A stretch of DNA of 64,000 bases, taken from the NCBI GenBank assembly GCA_001596135.1, contig CP014773.1:1674001-1738000 (forward strand). The letters run 5' to 3'. A program made the translations under genes and the position numbers. Position 1 is the stretch's first letter. Every line of letters starts with the position of its first letter. The notes under the pieces are model-generated. The model searched no databases. It was not told the origin of the DNA and saw only the letters and a program-made list of their open reading frames with translations. Below are positions 7,269-18,600 of the stretch, in pieces. Source of the stretch: Mucilaginibacter sp. PAMC 26640. Its GTDB lineage: Bacteria; Bacteroidota; Bacteroidia; Sphingobacteriales; Sphingobacteriaceae.

Positions 7269-10200
7269 ATGTATCGTAAATTTTTACTTCATCTGGGTAA
7301 GATCTGCATCTGTTTACTGGTCGCAGGTATCATTGCAATTAAAGCAAATGCCCAGATCAATAACAACCAGCTTACTTTCAACAACAACGCCTCCATTGCC
7401 AGCATTATTGACAGGCTGCAAACGGTTTATAAATACCGGGTATCTTATGAAGCCGGCTTAAATACGGCTAAAGTTATCCACCTGCCTTCACAAAAGCTTT
7501 CGTTAGAAAGCCTGATGAGGCAGATAGAACAGCAGGCTAATGTGGGTATACGTAATATGGGCGGTAACTTAATTATCAGGCAGCTTGATGTGGTATCGAT
7601 TAGCGGTACTGCTTTTTCTGCTGATGACAACCAGCCTTTAATAGGGGTAAGCATAATAGGAAGCAACAAGCAAATGCTTGGTATCACCAATGCCGAAGGA
7701 AAATTCAACATCCGTATAAGCAGTGGTACTAACGTCATCTTCTCCATGTTGGGTTTCGAGCCGCAAACTACAACGTTCACTAAAAACACAACCGATACTA
7801 AAATTGTGCTTGCTATAGCCAGCAACGCACTAAATGAAGTTGTTGTTACAGCCCTTGGTATAAAACGGGAAGAGAAAGCCTTGGGTTATGCAGTTACAAA
7901 AATAAAAGGTGAGCAGCTTACCGAAGCATTGTCAAATAACTGGACCGATGCTTTATCAGGTAAAGTGGCAGGTTTAAACCTGATCCGCTCTAATGGCGGG
8001 CCTACGGGGTCTAACAAAATCATTTTACGGGGCGAGAGTAACCTTACCGGAGAGAATGATGCGCTTATTGTAGTTGATGGCGTAGTGATCAACCACGGGA
8101 GTGGCCGCCGTACCGATAATGGTAGTGGTGCTTATCTTGACAGCGAATCGCCAGTTGATTTTGGCAGTGGTTTAAATGATATTAACCCTGAAGATATCCA
8201 GGACATCACCGTATTAAAAGGGCCAAGCGCAGCTGCATTATATGGCCAGCGTGGTGCCAATGGTGCACTTATCATCACCACTAAAAGCGGTAAGGTAAGA
8301 AAAGGAATAGGTGTTACCCTCAATTCAAACATGGCAATTGAGCAAATTTCGCGCTGGCCAGATTATCAGTACCAATACGGGCAGGGTGCCGATGGCGAAA
8401 ATTATTATTCATTTGGTGCAACGGCTGATGGGGCAAGTACACGCAGTACAAGTTCGGCGTGGGGCCCGAAGTTTGACGGGCAGTCATATTTTCAATATGA
8501 CCCTATCACACATACAGGCGGCACAACCCGTACGCCCTGGGTTGCCTATCCCAACGCCCGAAAAGATTTCTTTGAAACAGCTAAAACTTATACAAATAGC
8601 ATAACCCTTGATGGCGGTACCGAAAAAACATCGGTAAGGTTTTCGGCAACAAACGTAAAAAACACCTGGATCTTGCCAAATACAGGGTATGATCGCAATA
8701 CTGTCTCATTATCAGCCAACCAAAAGGTTACAGATAAGTTACAGATCAGCGCCAAAGTTAATTACACTAATAAAGGGAGCGACAACCTGCCGTCTACCGG
8801 TTACAATAACCAGTCGCTGATGTATTGGAACATGTTTTGGGTGCCCAATGGTGATGTAAACTGGTTGAAAGATTACTGGTTGCCGGGTAAAGAAAATATT
8901 AATCAGAGCTATCCTTTCAGCAGCTTCCCGGATAATCCTTATCTGATATCTTATCAGATGCTGAATAAATCAACCCGTAATGATGTGTTGGGCAACATAC
9001 AGGCTACCTACAACTTTTCTAAGGAATTTAGTGTGATGGTACGTACAGCATTGACCAGCTCATACGATCAGCGTTCACAGCAAAGGCCTTACGACACAGA
9101 AAAATTCAGAAAGGGGATGTTTCGTACGCAGAGCATTTACTCACAGGAGATCAATAATGATTTTTTGTTGAGATATGCGAAAAAAATAAGCAAAGATTGG
9201 TCTGCTTCAGTTTCTGCCGGTGGTAGTATGCTTATAAACAGCTACAACCGGGATGACCTACGTGCAGATTCATTACTCTATCCTGGTGTTTTTAACCTTG
9301 CAAATAAAGCGGGCGTGTTGGTTGCATACCCATACCAAAGTAAATACAAAGTCAATAGCTTTTATGGTATAGCCACTGGTGGCTATAAAGACTTTTTGTT
9401 TATGGACGTAACCGCCCGTAACGATTGGAACGGTGTGTTGGCATCAGCTACTTCTACGAGCAATGTCTCCTTTTTTTATCCGTCAGTAAATTTAAGTGCT
9501 ATAATTTCAGAGATGTTTGATTTGCCTAAGTTTATCAGTTACGCAAAGTTAAGAGCATCCTATGCCAGTGTAGGTAGTGGTGGACAAGATCCATATTACA
9601 CCTCTTATGGTTATAACGCCAGTGCCACATTTCCCGGCGGGTTATTTAACCCAACGCTTGTTGCCAACCCCGATCTTAGATCGTTGCGTACAAATAGTAA
9701 AGAAATTGGAGCCGACTTAAGGTTCTTCGGCAGCAGGTTAGGACTGGACGTTTCATTATATAAAAGCAATACAAAATCTCAAATTTTGCGCAATGCGCTT
9801 GATCCTGCAACAGGATATAATGAGGCAGTAATTAACGCAGGAGATGTACAGAACCGTGGTATTGAGATCCAGGCCAACGGATCACCAATCAAAACCAAGA
9901 CTTTCAGCTGGAATGTCAACTATACATTTTCAGCGAACAGTAACAAAGTAGTATCGTTAACAGACGGGCTGCCGTTAACCCTGCAATCTGGCCCTGGTGG
10001 CAGGGGGCAGGTATCGGCCAGGGTTGGTGGCAGCATGGGCGCGCTATATGGCCGTGGGTATCAGCGCTCGCCTGATGGCCAGATCGTTTATTTAAAAGGC
10101 TACCCGCAACTAACTGATAGTTTACAATACATTGGCAACAGTATTCCTACCTGGAAAATGAGTATGGGCCACCAGTTCAGGTACAGGCAATTCAGTATGA

Positions 10201-10697
10201 GCTTTTTGGTTGATGCACAGTATGGCGCAGTTGGCTACTCACTAACTGCAGCTGTATTGGCCGAACAAGGTAAAACGAAAAATACATTACCCGGCAGGTA
10301 CAATGGTATTATTGGCAACGGTGTAATGCTTAATGCAGATGGCACTTACATTACTAACAATGTAATTGCGCAGGATGTTTATACATACTACAATGCTCAT
10401 TACGGCCGGGATAATGTGGAAGGTTCAACCTACTCAACCGACTTTATTAAACTGCGCGAGACAAGGCTGGATTATAGCCTTACTCCAAAACTGCTGAGCA
10501 GGCTTGGTCTACAACGTGTAACGCTTGGTATTTACGGGCGTGATTTGCTCACCATAACCAAATGGCCGGGCTTTGATCCCGAGTTTGGTACGCTGACAAC
10601 TAATGCCCAGGGCGCATCAACCATAGCAAGGGGCTTTGAGTTGGGTCAGTTTCCATCCACCCGCACTTTTGGCTTTAACCTAACTGTTGGCTTTTAA
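7269..10697 (+). CDS. SusC/RagA-family TonB-dependent outer membrane receptor with STN signalling domain
   Basis: A 1142-aa outer membrane importer. Signal peptide 1-28 (ends KANA-Q). An STN domain (about 34-95, LTFNNNASIASIIDRLQTVY) lies ahead of a carboxypeptidase-like beta domain (about 112-180, ISGTAFSADDNQPLIGVSII) and the plug (from NALNEVVVTALGIKREEK, then GKVAGLNLIRSNGGP, VVDGVVI, LKGPSAAALYGQRGANGALIITTKSG). The rest is a 22-strand barrel ending in aromatic Phe (FGFNLTVGF). The STN domain makes it a signalling receptor that reports ligand to the FecR upstream. SusD follows 12 bases later. Ligand unknown; the phosphoesterase in the same locus hints at a phosphorylated compound (inference). 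Confidence 0.95.
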   Translation: MYRKFLLHLGKICICLLVAGIIAIKANAQINNNQLTFNNNASIASIIDRLQTVYKYRVSYEAGLNTAKVIHLPSQKLSLESLMRQIEQQANVGIRNMGGNLIIRQLDVVSISGTAFSADDNQPLIGVSIIGSNKQMLGITNAEGKFNIRISSGTNVIFSMLGFEPQTTTFTKNTTDTKIVLAIASNALNEVVVTALGIKREEKALGYAVTKIKGEQLTEALSNNWTDALSGKVAGLNLIRSNGGPTGSNKIILRGESNLTGENDALIVVDGVVINHGSGRRTDNGSGAYLDSESPVDFGSGLNDINPEDIQDITVLKGPSAAALYGQRGANGALIITTKSGKVRKGIGVTLNSNMAIEQISRWPDYQYQYGQGADGENYYSFGATADGASTRSTSSAWGPKFDGQSYFQYDPITHTGGTTRTPWVAYPNARKDFFETAKTYTNSITLDGGTEKTSVRFSATNVKNTWILPNTGYDRNTVSLSANQKVTDKLQISAKVNYTNKGSDNLPSTGYNNQSLMYWNMFWVPNGDVNWLKDYWLPGKENINQSYPFSSFPDNPYLISYQMLNKSTRNDVLGNIQATYNFSKEFSVMVRTALTSSYDQRSQQRPYDTEKFRKGMFRTQSIYSQEINNDFLLRYAKKISKDWSASVSAGGSMLINSYNRDDLRADSLLYPGVFNLANKAGVLVAYPYQSKYKVNSFYGIATGGYKDFLFMDVTARNDWNGVLASATSTSNVSFFYPSVNLSAIISEMFDLPKFISYAKLRASYASVGSGGQDPYYTSYGYNASATFPGGLFNPTLVANPDLRSLRTNSKEIGADLRFFGSRLGLDVSLYKSNTKSQILRNALDPATGYNEAVINAGDVQNRGIEIQANGSPIKTKTFSWNVNYTFSANSNKVVSLTDGLPLTLQSGPGGRGQVSARVGGSMGALYGRGYQRSPDGQIVYLKGYPQLTDSLQYIGNSIPTWKMSMGHQFRYRQFSMSFLVDAQYGAVGYSLTAAVLAEQGKTKNTLPGRYNGIIGNGVMLNADGTYITNNVIAQDVYTYYNAHYGRDNVEGSTYSTDFIKLRETRLDYSLTPKLLSRLGLQRVTLGIYGRDLLTITKWPGFDPEFGTLTTNAQGASTIARGFELGQFPSTRTFGFNLTVGF

Positions 10698-10709
10698 TTA
10701 TAATCAAAA

Positions 10710-12152
10710 ATGAGAATTAACATACGTTTCGTTTATCTGATAACCTTGATATCAGCAATATGTACAACATCGTGTACAAAAGATTTTAAAGAACTAAGTG
10801 TAAACCCCAACGTTGCCGATCATGCCTTGCCGCAAGCATTGCTGGCACAGGCAATTACAGATGTGGTAGCCACCAACATGAGTCGTAGCCAGAGACTCAC
10901 AAATGAACTGATGCAGGTAACCGTAAATATGGGTGACGGCGATGGGAAAATATTCAGATATGATGTTCGGAAGGCTGAATCAGACTATCTGTATCGTAAC
11001 TGGTATCTCGAGCTTACTAATATCAATGATGTTTATAGAGGTGGTGTTGAAATCGCAAGCCCAACCTATCAGGCCATTGCCTTGATCTGCCGCTCATGGG
11101 TATTCTCTCTCCTTACTGATACCTATGGCGATGTTCCTTTTACCGAAGCTAATCTGGGAAAAGATGGTTTGTTTACCCCTAAGTTTGATAAGCAGCAAGA
11201 TATCTATACCGGTATTTTCAAACAATTGGAAGAGGCTAACAATTTATTAAAGACGGGGGCAAATGTATCCGCCTCAAGCGACCCGCTGTATGCCGGCGTT
11301 GCCGCCAATTGGCGCAAATTTGGCAATTCATTATACCTGAGGTTGCTTTTACGGGTCTCAGCCAAAGCAGATATGAATGCACCTGCCAAGATCAAAGAGA
11401 TGGTTGATACCAATCCGGCAAATTATCCAATCATGACAAGCAATGCTGAGTCTGCCATTTTAAAATGGTCTGGTACCGCACCGTATATATCACCGTTTGC
11501 AACCTGGCGCCCGGCAGATTGGTACACGCCAAAATTGGCTAGTTTTTTTGTAGATAACCTAAACGCCTGGAGCGATCCCCGCATTGGCCGCTGGGCAACT
11601 TTGTTTGAAGGCGAATATGCAGGTGTGCCAAGTGGTTACCAACCGGGGCAGCCGCCTGTAGCAAAATCAACTTTGCTTTCCTCCTTACAAAGCGAAGCTT
11701 TATTTGGCAATGTGATGAACTACTCTGAACTGCAGTTTACCCTTGCAGAAGCCGCGGCGAAAGGCTGGATAACAAAATCAGCCAAAACATATTATGAAAC
11801 AGGTGCTACCAACGCTATAACACTTTGGAGCCTTACTGTCCCGGCAGGGTATCTTGGCTTTCAGCAAGTTAAGTGGGACGATAATTACACACTTGATCAA
11901 AAAATGGAACTGATTCACAAGCAAAAATATTACTCCCTGTTTTTTACCGATTTGGAGCAATGGTTTGAATACCGTCGTACCGGTCACCCGGTGTTGCCAA
12001 CCGGCCCCGGCTTTCTTAATAATGGTATAATGCCGGCCCGCTTAAGTTATCCAACTTATGTGCAAACCAGCAATACAGCTAATTACAATTCTGCAGTAGC
12101 AGCGCAGGGCGCAGATAATATCAACACACTGGTTTGGTGGCAAAAACAATAA
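10710..12152 (+). CDS. SusD/RagB-family outer membrane lipoprotein (SusD-like_2 type)
   Basis: A 480-aa surface lipoprotein that caps the SusC barrel and captures ligand. The signal ends in a lipobox (ICTTSC, Cys at 22). The TPR-like helical fold is indicated by the helix pattern through LRLLLRVSAKADM, and by the C-terminal region SELQFTLAEAAAKGW and FTDLEQWFEYRRTGHPVLP, typical of the SusD-like_2 subgroup often linked to peptide, siderophore or phosphate compounds rather than starch. It follows susC by 12 bases and overlaps nothing. The DUF5689 gene starts 11 bases after its stop. Confidence 0.93.
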   Translation: MRINIRFVYLITLISAICTTSCTKDFKELSVNPNVADHALPQALLAQAITDVVATNMSRSQRLTNELMQVTVNMGDGDGKIFRYDVRKAESDYLYRNWYLELTNINDVYRGGVEIASPTYQAIALICRSWVFSLLTDTYGDVPFTEANLGKDGLFTPKFDKQQDIYTGIFKQLEEANNLLKTGANVSASSDPLYAGVAANWRKFGNSLYLRLLLRVSAKADMNAPAKIKEMVDTNPANYPIMTSNAESAILKWSGTAPYISPFATWRPADWYTPKLASFFVDNLNAWSDPRIGRWATLFEGEYAGVPSGYQPGQPPVAKSTLLSSLQSEALFGNVMNYSELQFTLAEAAAKGWITKSAKTYYETGATNAITLWSLTVPAGYLGFQQVKWDDNYTLDQKMELIHKQKYYSLFFTDLEQWFEYRRTGHPVLPTGPGFLNNGIMPARLSYPTYVQTSNTANYNSAVAAQGADNINTLVWWQKQ

Positions 12153-12163
12153 CAAGGATAGTT

Positions 12164-13735
12164 ATGAAAAAACATATAATAATGAAAACAAAATTTTTAT
12201 ACATCATTTTGTGTCTTGTAGCATTGGTCGCAGCATCATGCCAAAAGCATGATTATGCCAGAGGCGAATTAAGCCCGATCATTTCAGTTGGTGATATGCG
12301 GGTGCTGTACAAAGGGGCGGATGTAACATTGACTAAAGACAATATGCTGGGCGCTTACCAGATCACCGGTACGGTAATATCCCGCCCGGACTCTGGCAAT
12401 GTGCCGCAAGGGATAGTAGTTATTCAAAATTATCGCCGGGCAATGTTAAGAGGCATCTCTTTTGACCTTGGCGCTGTTGCCGGCAACTATAAATCGGGCG
12501 ACTCCTTAGTGGTTAATGTAGAGGGTACGGTTTTAAAGAGAGTAAACGGTTCGCTGCAGATAACAGGATTAAGCGAGTCAAAAATTCAACGTATTTCTCA
12601 GGGTAACCCGGTGAATGTACAGTCTGTTTCCAGCTATTCAATTAAACTGAATCCAGACCAGTATGAGAACACCCTTGTGCAGGTAAAAACAGCCAATATT
12701 TCTCCTGCGCCAAAGTTCGACGATACCTTTGCAGGCGATCGCTTCCTGGTAAACGGCGCCGACAGTATTATGCTGCATACCGAAACTGCTGCAAGCTTTG
12801 CGGGCGCAAAGCTACCGGCAAACGCTACAGTGGCCGGCATCTTATTTGTTGGCAAGAATGCTGCTGGTCAGGATGCACTGCAGCTCTGGCCGCGAGGTAT
12901 TTCCGACATAAGTGACATTACCAAACCTGCTGATCCAAATGCAACGCTGGGTAAGGCGCCGGTAATTATTACCGGATTTATCAATGACACTAAAGGTGCT
13001 GATGGTAATTACGAGTACTTCCAGTTTCTGGCCACCCGCACAATTGACTTTACCAAAACACCAATGGCCGTTATTACCTGTACCAACGCAGGTAGTGCGG
13101 CACCAAATGCCGGCGACGCGCCGGGTGCAGGCTGGGCAACGGGCGGGGGCCGTACCTATAAGTTTAATCTTACATCTGGTACAGTTACCAAAGGGGAGTT
13201 CTTTTACGTAGGCGGTAGCAACAAAAAGATCAACGGGCCGAATACTACTGATATCAGCACGGCTAAATGGATCAGATCAATAGCTTATGTGACAAACGAT
13301 GGGGATGGTTTTGGCAGCGCGAGTTCTGGTTTATTACCCAATAGTGGTAATGCAGGTGGTATAGCTATCTTTGATGGTGTCACTATTACGGAAGCTTCAG
13401 TACCGGTAGATGCAATTTTATTTGGCGGAACAGGCAAGACAACCGTTTTTAATGCCATAACCAATAAAGGTTATCGTGTTGCCGATAACGATCGCTACAA
13501 TGCACTGGATGCAGCGGGTGCCGCACAACCATTCTTTTACCAGGGCACCAATACTTACGTTATACCGCATTCAACCCCTGCTGATGCAGGCATATTTGTA
13601 AAGCTGGGTGGTAAGTTTAATGCTACGAGTAAAACATGGGTTACGCCACGTGGCTTTGTATTCTTTACCTTATCCGCAACATCGGCTTTAAACGCTATTG
13701 AAACAGGAACAGATGTGAGTGCATTAATTAATTAG
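12164..13735 (+). CDS. DUF5689 domain lipoprotein
   Basis: A 523-aa predicted surface lipoprotein. MKKHIIMKTK leads a signal with lipobox VAASC. The next 200 residues have the DUF5689 pattern: a predicted OB-like beta domain containing YQITGTVISRPDSGNVP, LGAVAGNYKSGDSLVVN and DALQLWPRGISDIS. The C-terminal half is another beta-rich, Gly/Asp/Asn-rich domain without a clear match. Genes like this often follow susCD pairs and are thought to be accessory ligand-binding or nuclease/phosphatase-associated lipoproteins. The frame opens earlier (12134) but that start lies inside susD; 12164 is the first ATG after the susD stop, and 12182 is an alternative. Confidence 0.85.
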   Translation: MKKHIIMKTKFLYIILCLVALVAASCQKHDYARGELSPIISVGDMRVLYKGADVTLTKDNMLGAYQITGTVISRPDSGNVPQGIVVIQNYRRAMLRGISFDLGAVAGNYKSGDSLVVNVEGTVLKRVNGSLQITGLSESKIQRISQGNPVNVQSVSSYSIKLNPDQYENTLVQVKTANISPAPKFDDTFAGDRFLVNGADSIMLHTETAASFAGAKLPANATVAGILFVGKNAAGQDALQLWPRGISDISDITKPADPNATLGKAPVIITGFINDTKGADGNYEYFQFLATRTIDFTKTPMAVITCTNAGSAAPNAGDAPGAGWATGGGRTYKFNLTSGTVTKGEFFYVGGSNKKINGPNTTDISTAKWIRSIAYVTNDGDGFGSASSGLLPNSGNAGGIAIFDGVTITEASVPVDAILFGGTGKTTVFNAITNKGYRVADNDRYNALDAAGAAQPFFYQGTNTYVIPHSTPADAGIFVKLGGKFNATSKTWVTPRGFVFFTLSATSALNAIETGTDVSALIN

Positions 13736-13812
13736 TGTATATATACGCAATAACTTCCAATAGTTCTGATAGGCGTTCAAGTAATTTGTCTTTCGGGCTA
13801 CAAGAAAACCAC

Positions 13813-13850
13813 AAAAAAAGGCTGCAAATCATTGATTTGTAGCCTTTTTT
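13813..13850. terminator. Bidirectional terminator between the two convergent SusCD regions
   Basis: GGCTGCAAATC pairs with GATTTGTAGCC across ATT, with an A-run before and a T-run after, so it can stop transcription from both the DUF5689 operon and the convergent GMC operon. Confidence 0.85.
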
Positions 13851-13895
13851 GCTCTAGCTAAACTCCGGTATTGGATCGCCTTTAAGCTTCCATTG

Positions 13896-15626
13896 TTAAA
13901 TATTCCCCTTCTTCAGCTCCGCTACAGCAAATGATGCTGCACGGGCGGTAAGGGCCATGTACGTAAGCGACGGATTTTGGCAGGCACTTGAGGTCATACA
14001 GGCGCCATCGGTTACAAAAACGTTTAGCGCATCCCATACCTGGTTATGGCCGTTTAGCACCGAGGTTTTAGCCTCTCGCCCCATTCTGGCAGTTCCCATC
14101 TCGTGTATGCCCTGGCCTATTGCATAGTTATCGTCCCAGGTAGTAATATTTTTCACGCCGGCAGCATCATACATGGCTACTATTTCTTTAATGATGTCTT
14201 TTCGCATTTTCAATTCATTCTCCTTTAGCCCGGCATCCATCGCCAGTACGGGCAGGCCCCATTTATCCTTTATCGTTTTATCCAGCGTCATTTTGTTGTC
14301 GTGATATGGTAAGATCTCTCCAAATCCTGTGGCACCGATATGCCATGCCCCGGGTTCTGCAAGCGCGTCTTTAAACCCGCCACCTATATTCATCTCGGCC
14401 ACGTTGCGGCTCCAGCCCTCGCGGCTGGCGCTTCCCTGGAAACCGTATCCTCGCAGAAAATCACGTTTATCGCCGTTGATATTAGCAAACCGGGGGATAT
14501 AAAAACCATTGGCCCTGCGGCCGAAGTAGTATTTATCTTCATACCCTTCAATGGTTCCCTGTGCACCAAGCATGTAATGGTGGTCCATGATATTATGGCC
14601 CAGTTCGCCGCTGCTGCTGCCCAAACCTTCCGGCCATATATCAGTAGCGGAGTTCATCAGTACCCAGGCGCTATTAAGGCTGGATGCATTGAGGAATACA
14701 ATGCGCGAATTAAACACGTAGGTTTTGTTGGTTTCTGCATCCAGAACTTCTACACCGGTAGCTTTCTTTGTATCTTTATCATACAGTATTTGTGTTACGA
14801 TAGAAAAGGGGCGCACCGTTAAATTCCCCGTGGCCATTGCGGCCGGGAGCGTTGACGACTGCGTACTGAAATAGGCGCCAAAAGGGCAACCTTCCCAGCA
14901 TCGGTTGCGGTACTGGCATTTGGTGCGGCCCGGCAGCGATTCTGTAATATTGGCTACGCGACCAATGAACATATGCCGCTTTTCTTGATAGAAATTTTTG
15001 ATCCGTGAGGCTACATCCTTTTCCACGCAATTGAGTTCCATCGGTGGCATAAAATGACCGTCTGGCAGGTGCGCCAGCCCTTCCTTTGAGCCACTTACGC
15101 CAATAAACTTCTCCACATGATCATACCATGGCGCCATTTCTGCGTAGCGGATGGGCCAGTCTACCGCGATGCCATCTTTTGCGTTTGCCTCAAAATCAAG
15201 GTCGCTTAGCCGGTAACTTTGCCGGCCCCACAAGGTGGACCGGCCACCTAACTGGTAAGAACGCCACCAGGTGAACGGCTTTTTTTCAACATACGGACTA
15301 TCTTTTTCATTTACCCACGAATCCATCAGTGGCTCTTGTGCGGCGGTTCCGTACATGGCCCAGGGGCGGGTTATTACCGGGTTGTCTGTTTTTTGCTGTA
15401 GTGTTGGCTGGCCGCGATGTTTAAAATCCCAGGGGGCTTTATTTGCGGTAACATAGCCCTTAATATGTTCGTAATTCCTGCCGCGTTCCAGCATCAGCAC
15501 TTTTAAGCCTTTTTCCGTTAATTCTTTTGCCGCCCATCCCCCGCTGATACCCGAACCAATAACGATTGCATCATACGTGTTTTGCGCGGTTGCTTTGTTG
15601 TTTATGCTTGCTGCTTCTATTGCCAT
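13896..15626 (-). CDS. GMC family oxidoreductase
   Basis: A 576-aa flavoenzyme of the glucose-methanol-choline family. It opens with a Rossmann FAD motif (IVIGSGISGGW, 21-31) and ELTEKGLKVLMLERGR. The middle contains GRSTLWGRQSYR and the Cys-rich RCWEGCPFGAYFST. The C-terminal domain carries HEMGTARMG and NPSLTYMALTARAA with the family His and Asn. The Cys-rich insert fits the gluconate 2-dehydrogenase-like branch, which oxidises sugars or polyols, but no subunit 3 or cytochrome c gene is adjacent. No obvious signal peptide, though related enzymes can be exported with a partner. It follows the VCBS gene by 48 bases and is probably the last gene of that operon. Substrate unknown. Confidence 0.9.
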   Translation of the reverse strand: MAIEAASINNKATAQNTYDAIVIGSGISGGWAAKELTEKGLKVLMLERGRNYEHIKGYVTANKAPWDFKHRGQPTLQQKTDNPVITRPWAMYGTAAQEPLMDSWVNEKDSPYVEKKPFTWWRSYQLGGRSTLWGRQSYRLSDLDFEANAKDGIAVDWPIRYAEMAPWYDHVEKFIGVSGSKEGLAHLPDGHFMPPMELNCVEKDVASRIKNFYQEKRHMFIGRVANITESLPGRTKCQYRNRCWEGCPFGAYFSTQSSTLPAAMATGNLTVRPFSIVTQILYDKDTKKATGVEVLDAETNKTYVFNSRIVFLNASSLNSAWVLMNSATDIWPEGLGSSSGELGHNIMDHHYMLGAQGTIEGYEDKYYFGRRANGFYIPRFANINGDKRDFLRGYGFQGSASREGWSRNVAEMNIGGGFKDALAEPGAWHIGATGFGEILPYHDNKMTLDKTIKDKWGLPVLAMDAGLKENELKMRKDIIKEIVAMYDAAGVKNITTWDDNYAIGQGIHEMGTARMGREAKTSVLNGHNQVWDALNVFVTDGACMTSSACQNPSLTYMALTARAASFAVAELKKGNI

Positions 15627-15674
15627 AATGTGTTGGGTGTTAAGGATATCCTTTTTGCTAAACTTTATTTGTAA

Positions 15675-18600
15675 TCATTTGGTGTGGATGCCTGGGGGCT
15701 GCTTATTTAGTATTTGCGTTTGCTCATTATTTTTGGCGAACACGAGGAGCGTTTTGCTGCCGGCATCAATCTGCAAGATATCGCGTACGGCACCTTTAAC
15801 GAGTATGCCGCTTTGCTGTGGTGCCACGGCGCGGAAACCACCGCTGCCATTGCCTTTGAGCAGCAGGCCGTAGCTGGCATCGTAAATACCGGCCTCGGGC
15901 TTGGATTGGTAAAAGTTGCCTCCCAGCAGGATATCCGCCTTGCCGTCGCCATCCTGATCTTTTACCACCAGCCCGAATACGGTGGAGAACTGCGCCTCTG
16001 CCGGCAGTGGCTGCAGCTTAAACCGGCCTTTGCCGCTGTTGAGCACTACGCAGCTGCGCATTTCATAGGCATCTGTTTTGGTGATGGTTTTCAGCAGTTC
16101 CGCCCCAAAAATATCTTCCATTGTTTGCTCTTTATATTGTTCGTAGCGCAGGTATTTCTTTTTCAGCAGCGGTAGTTCGCCCATCAGATCATGGCGCAGC
16201 ACCATGGGGTACTGCTTATCGCCGTTGTACGTGCATACGATTTGTTCTATGGCACCCGTTCCGCTGAAGTCGCCGGTGTAGAGGCTTACGGGTTTTGTTG
16301 CGCTGGCTTTAAACCTGGAGTTGAGGCCGTGGTTGCCAGCCACCAGGTCCGGGTAGCCATCGCCGTTTACATCGGCCACCTGCAGGCGGTTCCACCAGCC
16401 GCTGCTCTTAGATAAGCCTGCTGCATCGGTGATCTCGTTTAACCTGCCGCCCTGGTTATGAAATATGCGGATGGGCATATACTCCCCGCAGATGGCCAGG
16501 TCCGGGCGGCCGTCGCGGTCATAATCAAACCATTTGGCGTCGGTAACCATACCTGCCTGGTTTAAGGCGGGGGCAACGTTATCTGTTACATCGCTGAAGA
16601 TGCCGCTCCCGTTGTTGGCCAGGATATAGCTTTTGCAGGCATAGCCCCAGTTTCCCGGCTTAAGCCTTACGCCAACAAACAGGTCCAGGTCGCCGTCACC
16701 ATCCATATCGGCGGCTGCCACACAGGAACTGCTCTCGAACTGAAAAGAAGGGAGTACCTGGGGGGAACGGCTGAAACGGCCATGCCCGTCATTCAGGTAA
16801 AGCCTGCTGATCAGCGCGGTGGAGTTGGCAGAGAACTCGCTGCCGCCGCTGCAAACGTACAGGTCCTGGTCGCCGTCGCCGTCCGCGTCAAAAAACAGGC
16901 AGTCGGTATCTTCGCTCGCTTTGTCTTTCGCCAGCAATTCTTCGTTGCTTTTTTTGAACCGTCCGCCGGGGGTTTGGATATATAGGGCACCGGGCTGATC
17001 CTTTGCTCCGCAGATATAAAAGTCCTGCAGGTGATCTCCGTTGACATCGCCTGCGGCCATGCGGGGCCCGTCGGTAGAGTGCATCTGGAAAATAAGCTTC
17101 TCCTGGTCAAAGTCTGCGTACTCGTTCTCCTGATGTTTAAAAGCGATGCCGTAATCGTCTGCACCTTGTTCAAAAATAGTTTTGGGTGCGGCTGCTGCCT
17201 TGGTTTTTAAGGGAAGAGCGGATTCGCTTTGCTTTATGGTAATTGTTTGGTTGGGTTTCACCGCTTTCAGGATCTTTTGTTTCCCGTCGGGCCATTGCAC
17301 CAGTACCGAATCGATCAGGCCGGTTTTCCCCAGCCCGAAGTTGAGGCGGTTATCCACGCTGGATTCAAACCCGCGTGCGGGCATTTGCTCCTGGTAGCTC
17401 AGGGTATGGTTGTAATAAACGGTTACACGGCTGCCGGTGCCAAAGCGGTTCATGCCTTCGCCCCGGAGCACTACCTTGAGGTATTTGTTCTCGGGGTGCA
17501 GCTTGCGGCTATTGTTGCGGTACACAAATGCGGGCATGTTCACGTTATTAACAACCAGGTCAAGGGCACCGTCATTATCCAGATCGCCGTAGGCCGAGCC
17601 GTTGGAGAAGCCCGGCTGATCCAGGCCCCAGTCTGCAGCCTTGTTGCTGAAGGTAAGGTCCCCGTTGTTGTGATAAGCATAGTTTGGTATAGCCACTGAT
17701 GGCATCAGGTCGATCAGCTTTTTGTAGTTGATGCTCTTATCTTTAATTAACGTAGTCATCACTTCTCGATTAGAGAGGTATTGGATATAATCGCCATTGG
17801 TAAGATCCTGGTAAATACCATTAGCGACGAAAATATCTTTAAAGCCATCATTATCCATATCGGTAATTAGCGCTCCCCAGCTCCAGTCGGTCGCATGCAC
17901 GCCTGCTAAACGACCGATTTCGCTGAAAGTGCCGTTACCATTATTAAGCTGCAGGGTGTTACGGGTAAACTGGTTGTAATAGCCATACTTTAGGTCCATC
18001 TGGTATTTGTCCCAGTTTTCGTAGGTGGTGTTGGTTTTAAGTCGCGCCTCGCGCTCGGGCAGCATGTCGGTCACAAAAATATCGGGTCTGGCGTCGTTGT
18101 TAATATCGGCCAGGTCGGCGCCCATGGAGGCATTGCTGATGCTGTGCATCTGGTCTTCCAGCGATTCCTTAAATGTGCCATTTTTATTATTGATATACAG
18201 GTAATCGCGTTCAAAAAAGTCATTTGATACGTAAATGTCGTCCCAGCCATCATGATCAACATCGCCCACACTTACACCCAGCCCAAAACCGATCACGCTA
18301 CCCAAAATCCCAGCCTCAGCACTTACATCTTTGAAATGCCCGCCGTCATTACGGAAGAGTTTTTGCCCGCCCAGGGGGTCGCGTATGTTCCGCTCGTTGT
18401 TCTGGATGTTAAAAGTGCCGATGGCTTTAAAGGAATTACTGAGGATGAAAAGATCCAGGTCGCCATCGTGATCGTAATCAAAAAAAACGGCGTGGGTAGA
18501 GTAACCGTTTACGCCTATGCCATATGCAACGGCACTCTCTTTAAACTTTAAGTTCCCTTGGTTAATGTACAGTTCGTTTTGCTTATGGTCGCCTTTAACG

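Noticed and set aside
15714..17699. Long plus-strand ORFs (up to 156 codons) opposite VCBS copy 1, repeated at 19654-21639 opposite copy 2
   Set aside because: They mirror the minus-strand codon bias of the repeated VCBS sequence, occur identically in both copies, have no domain and no start context.
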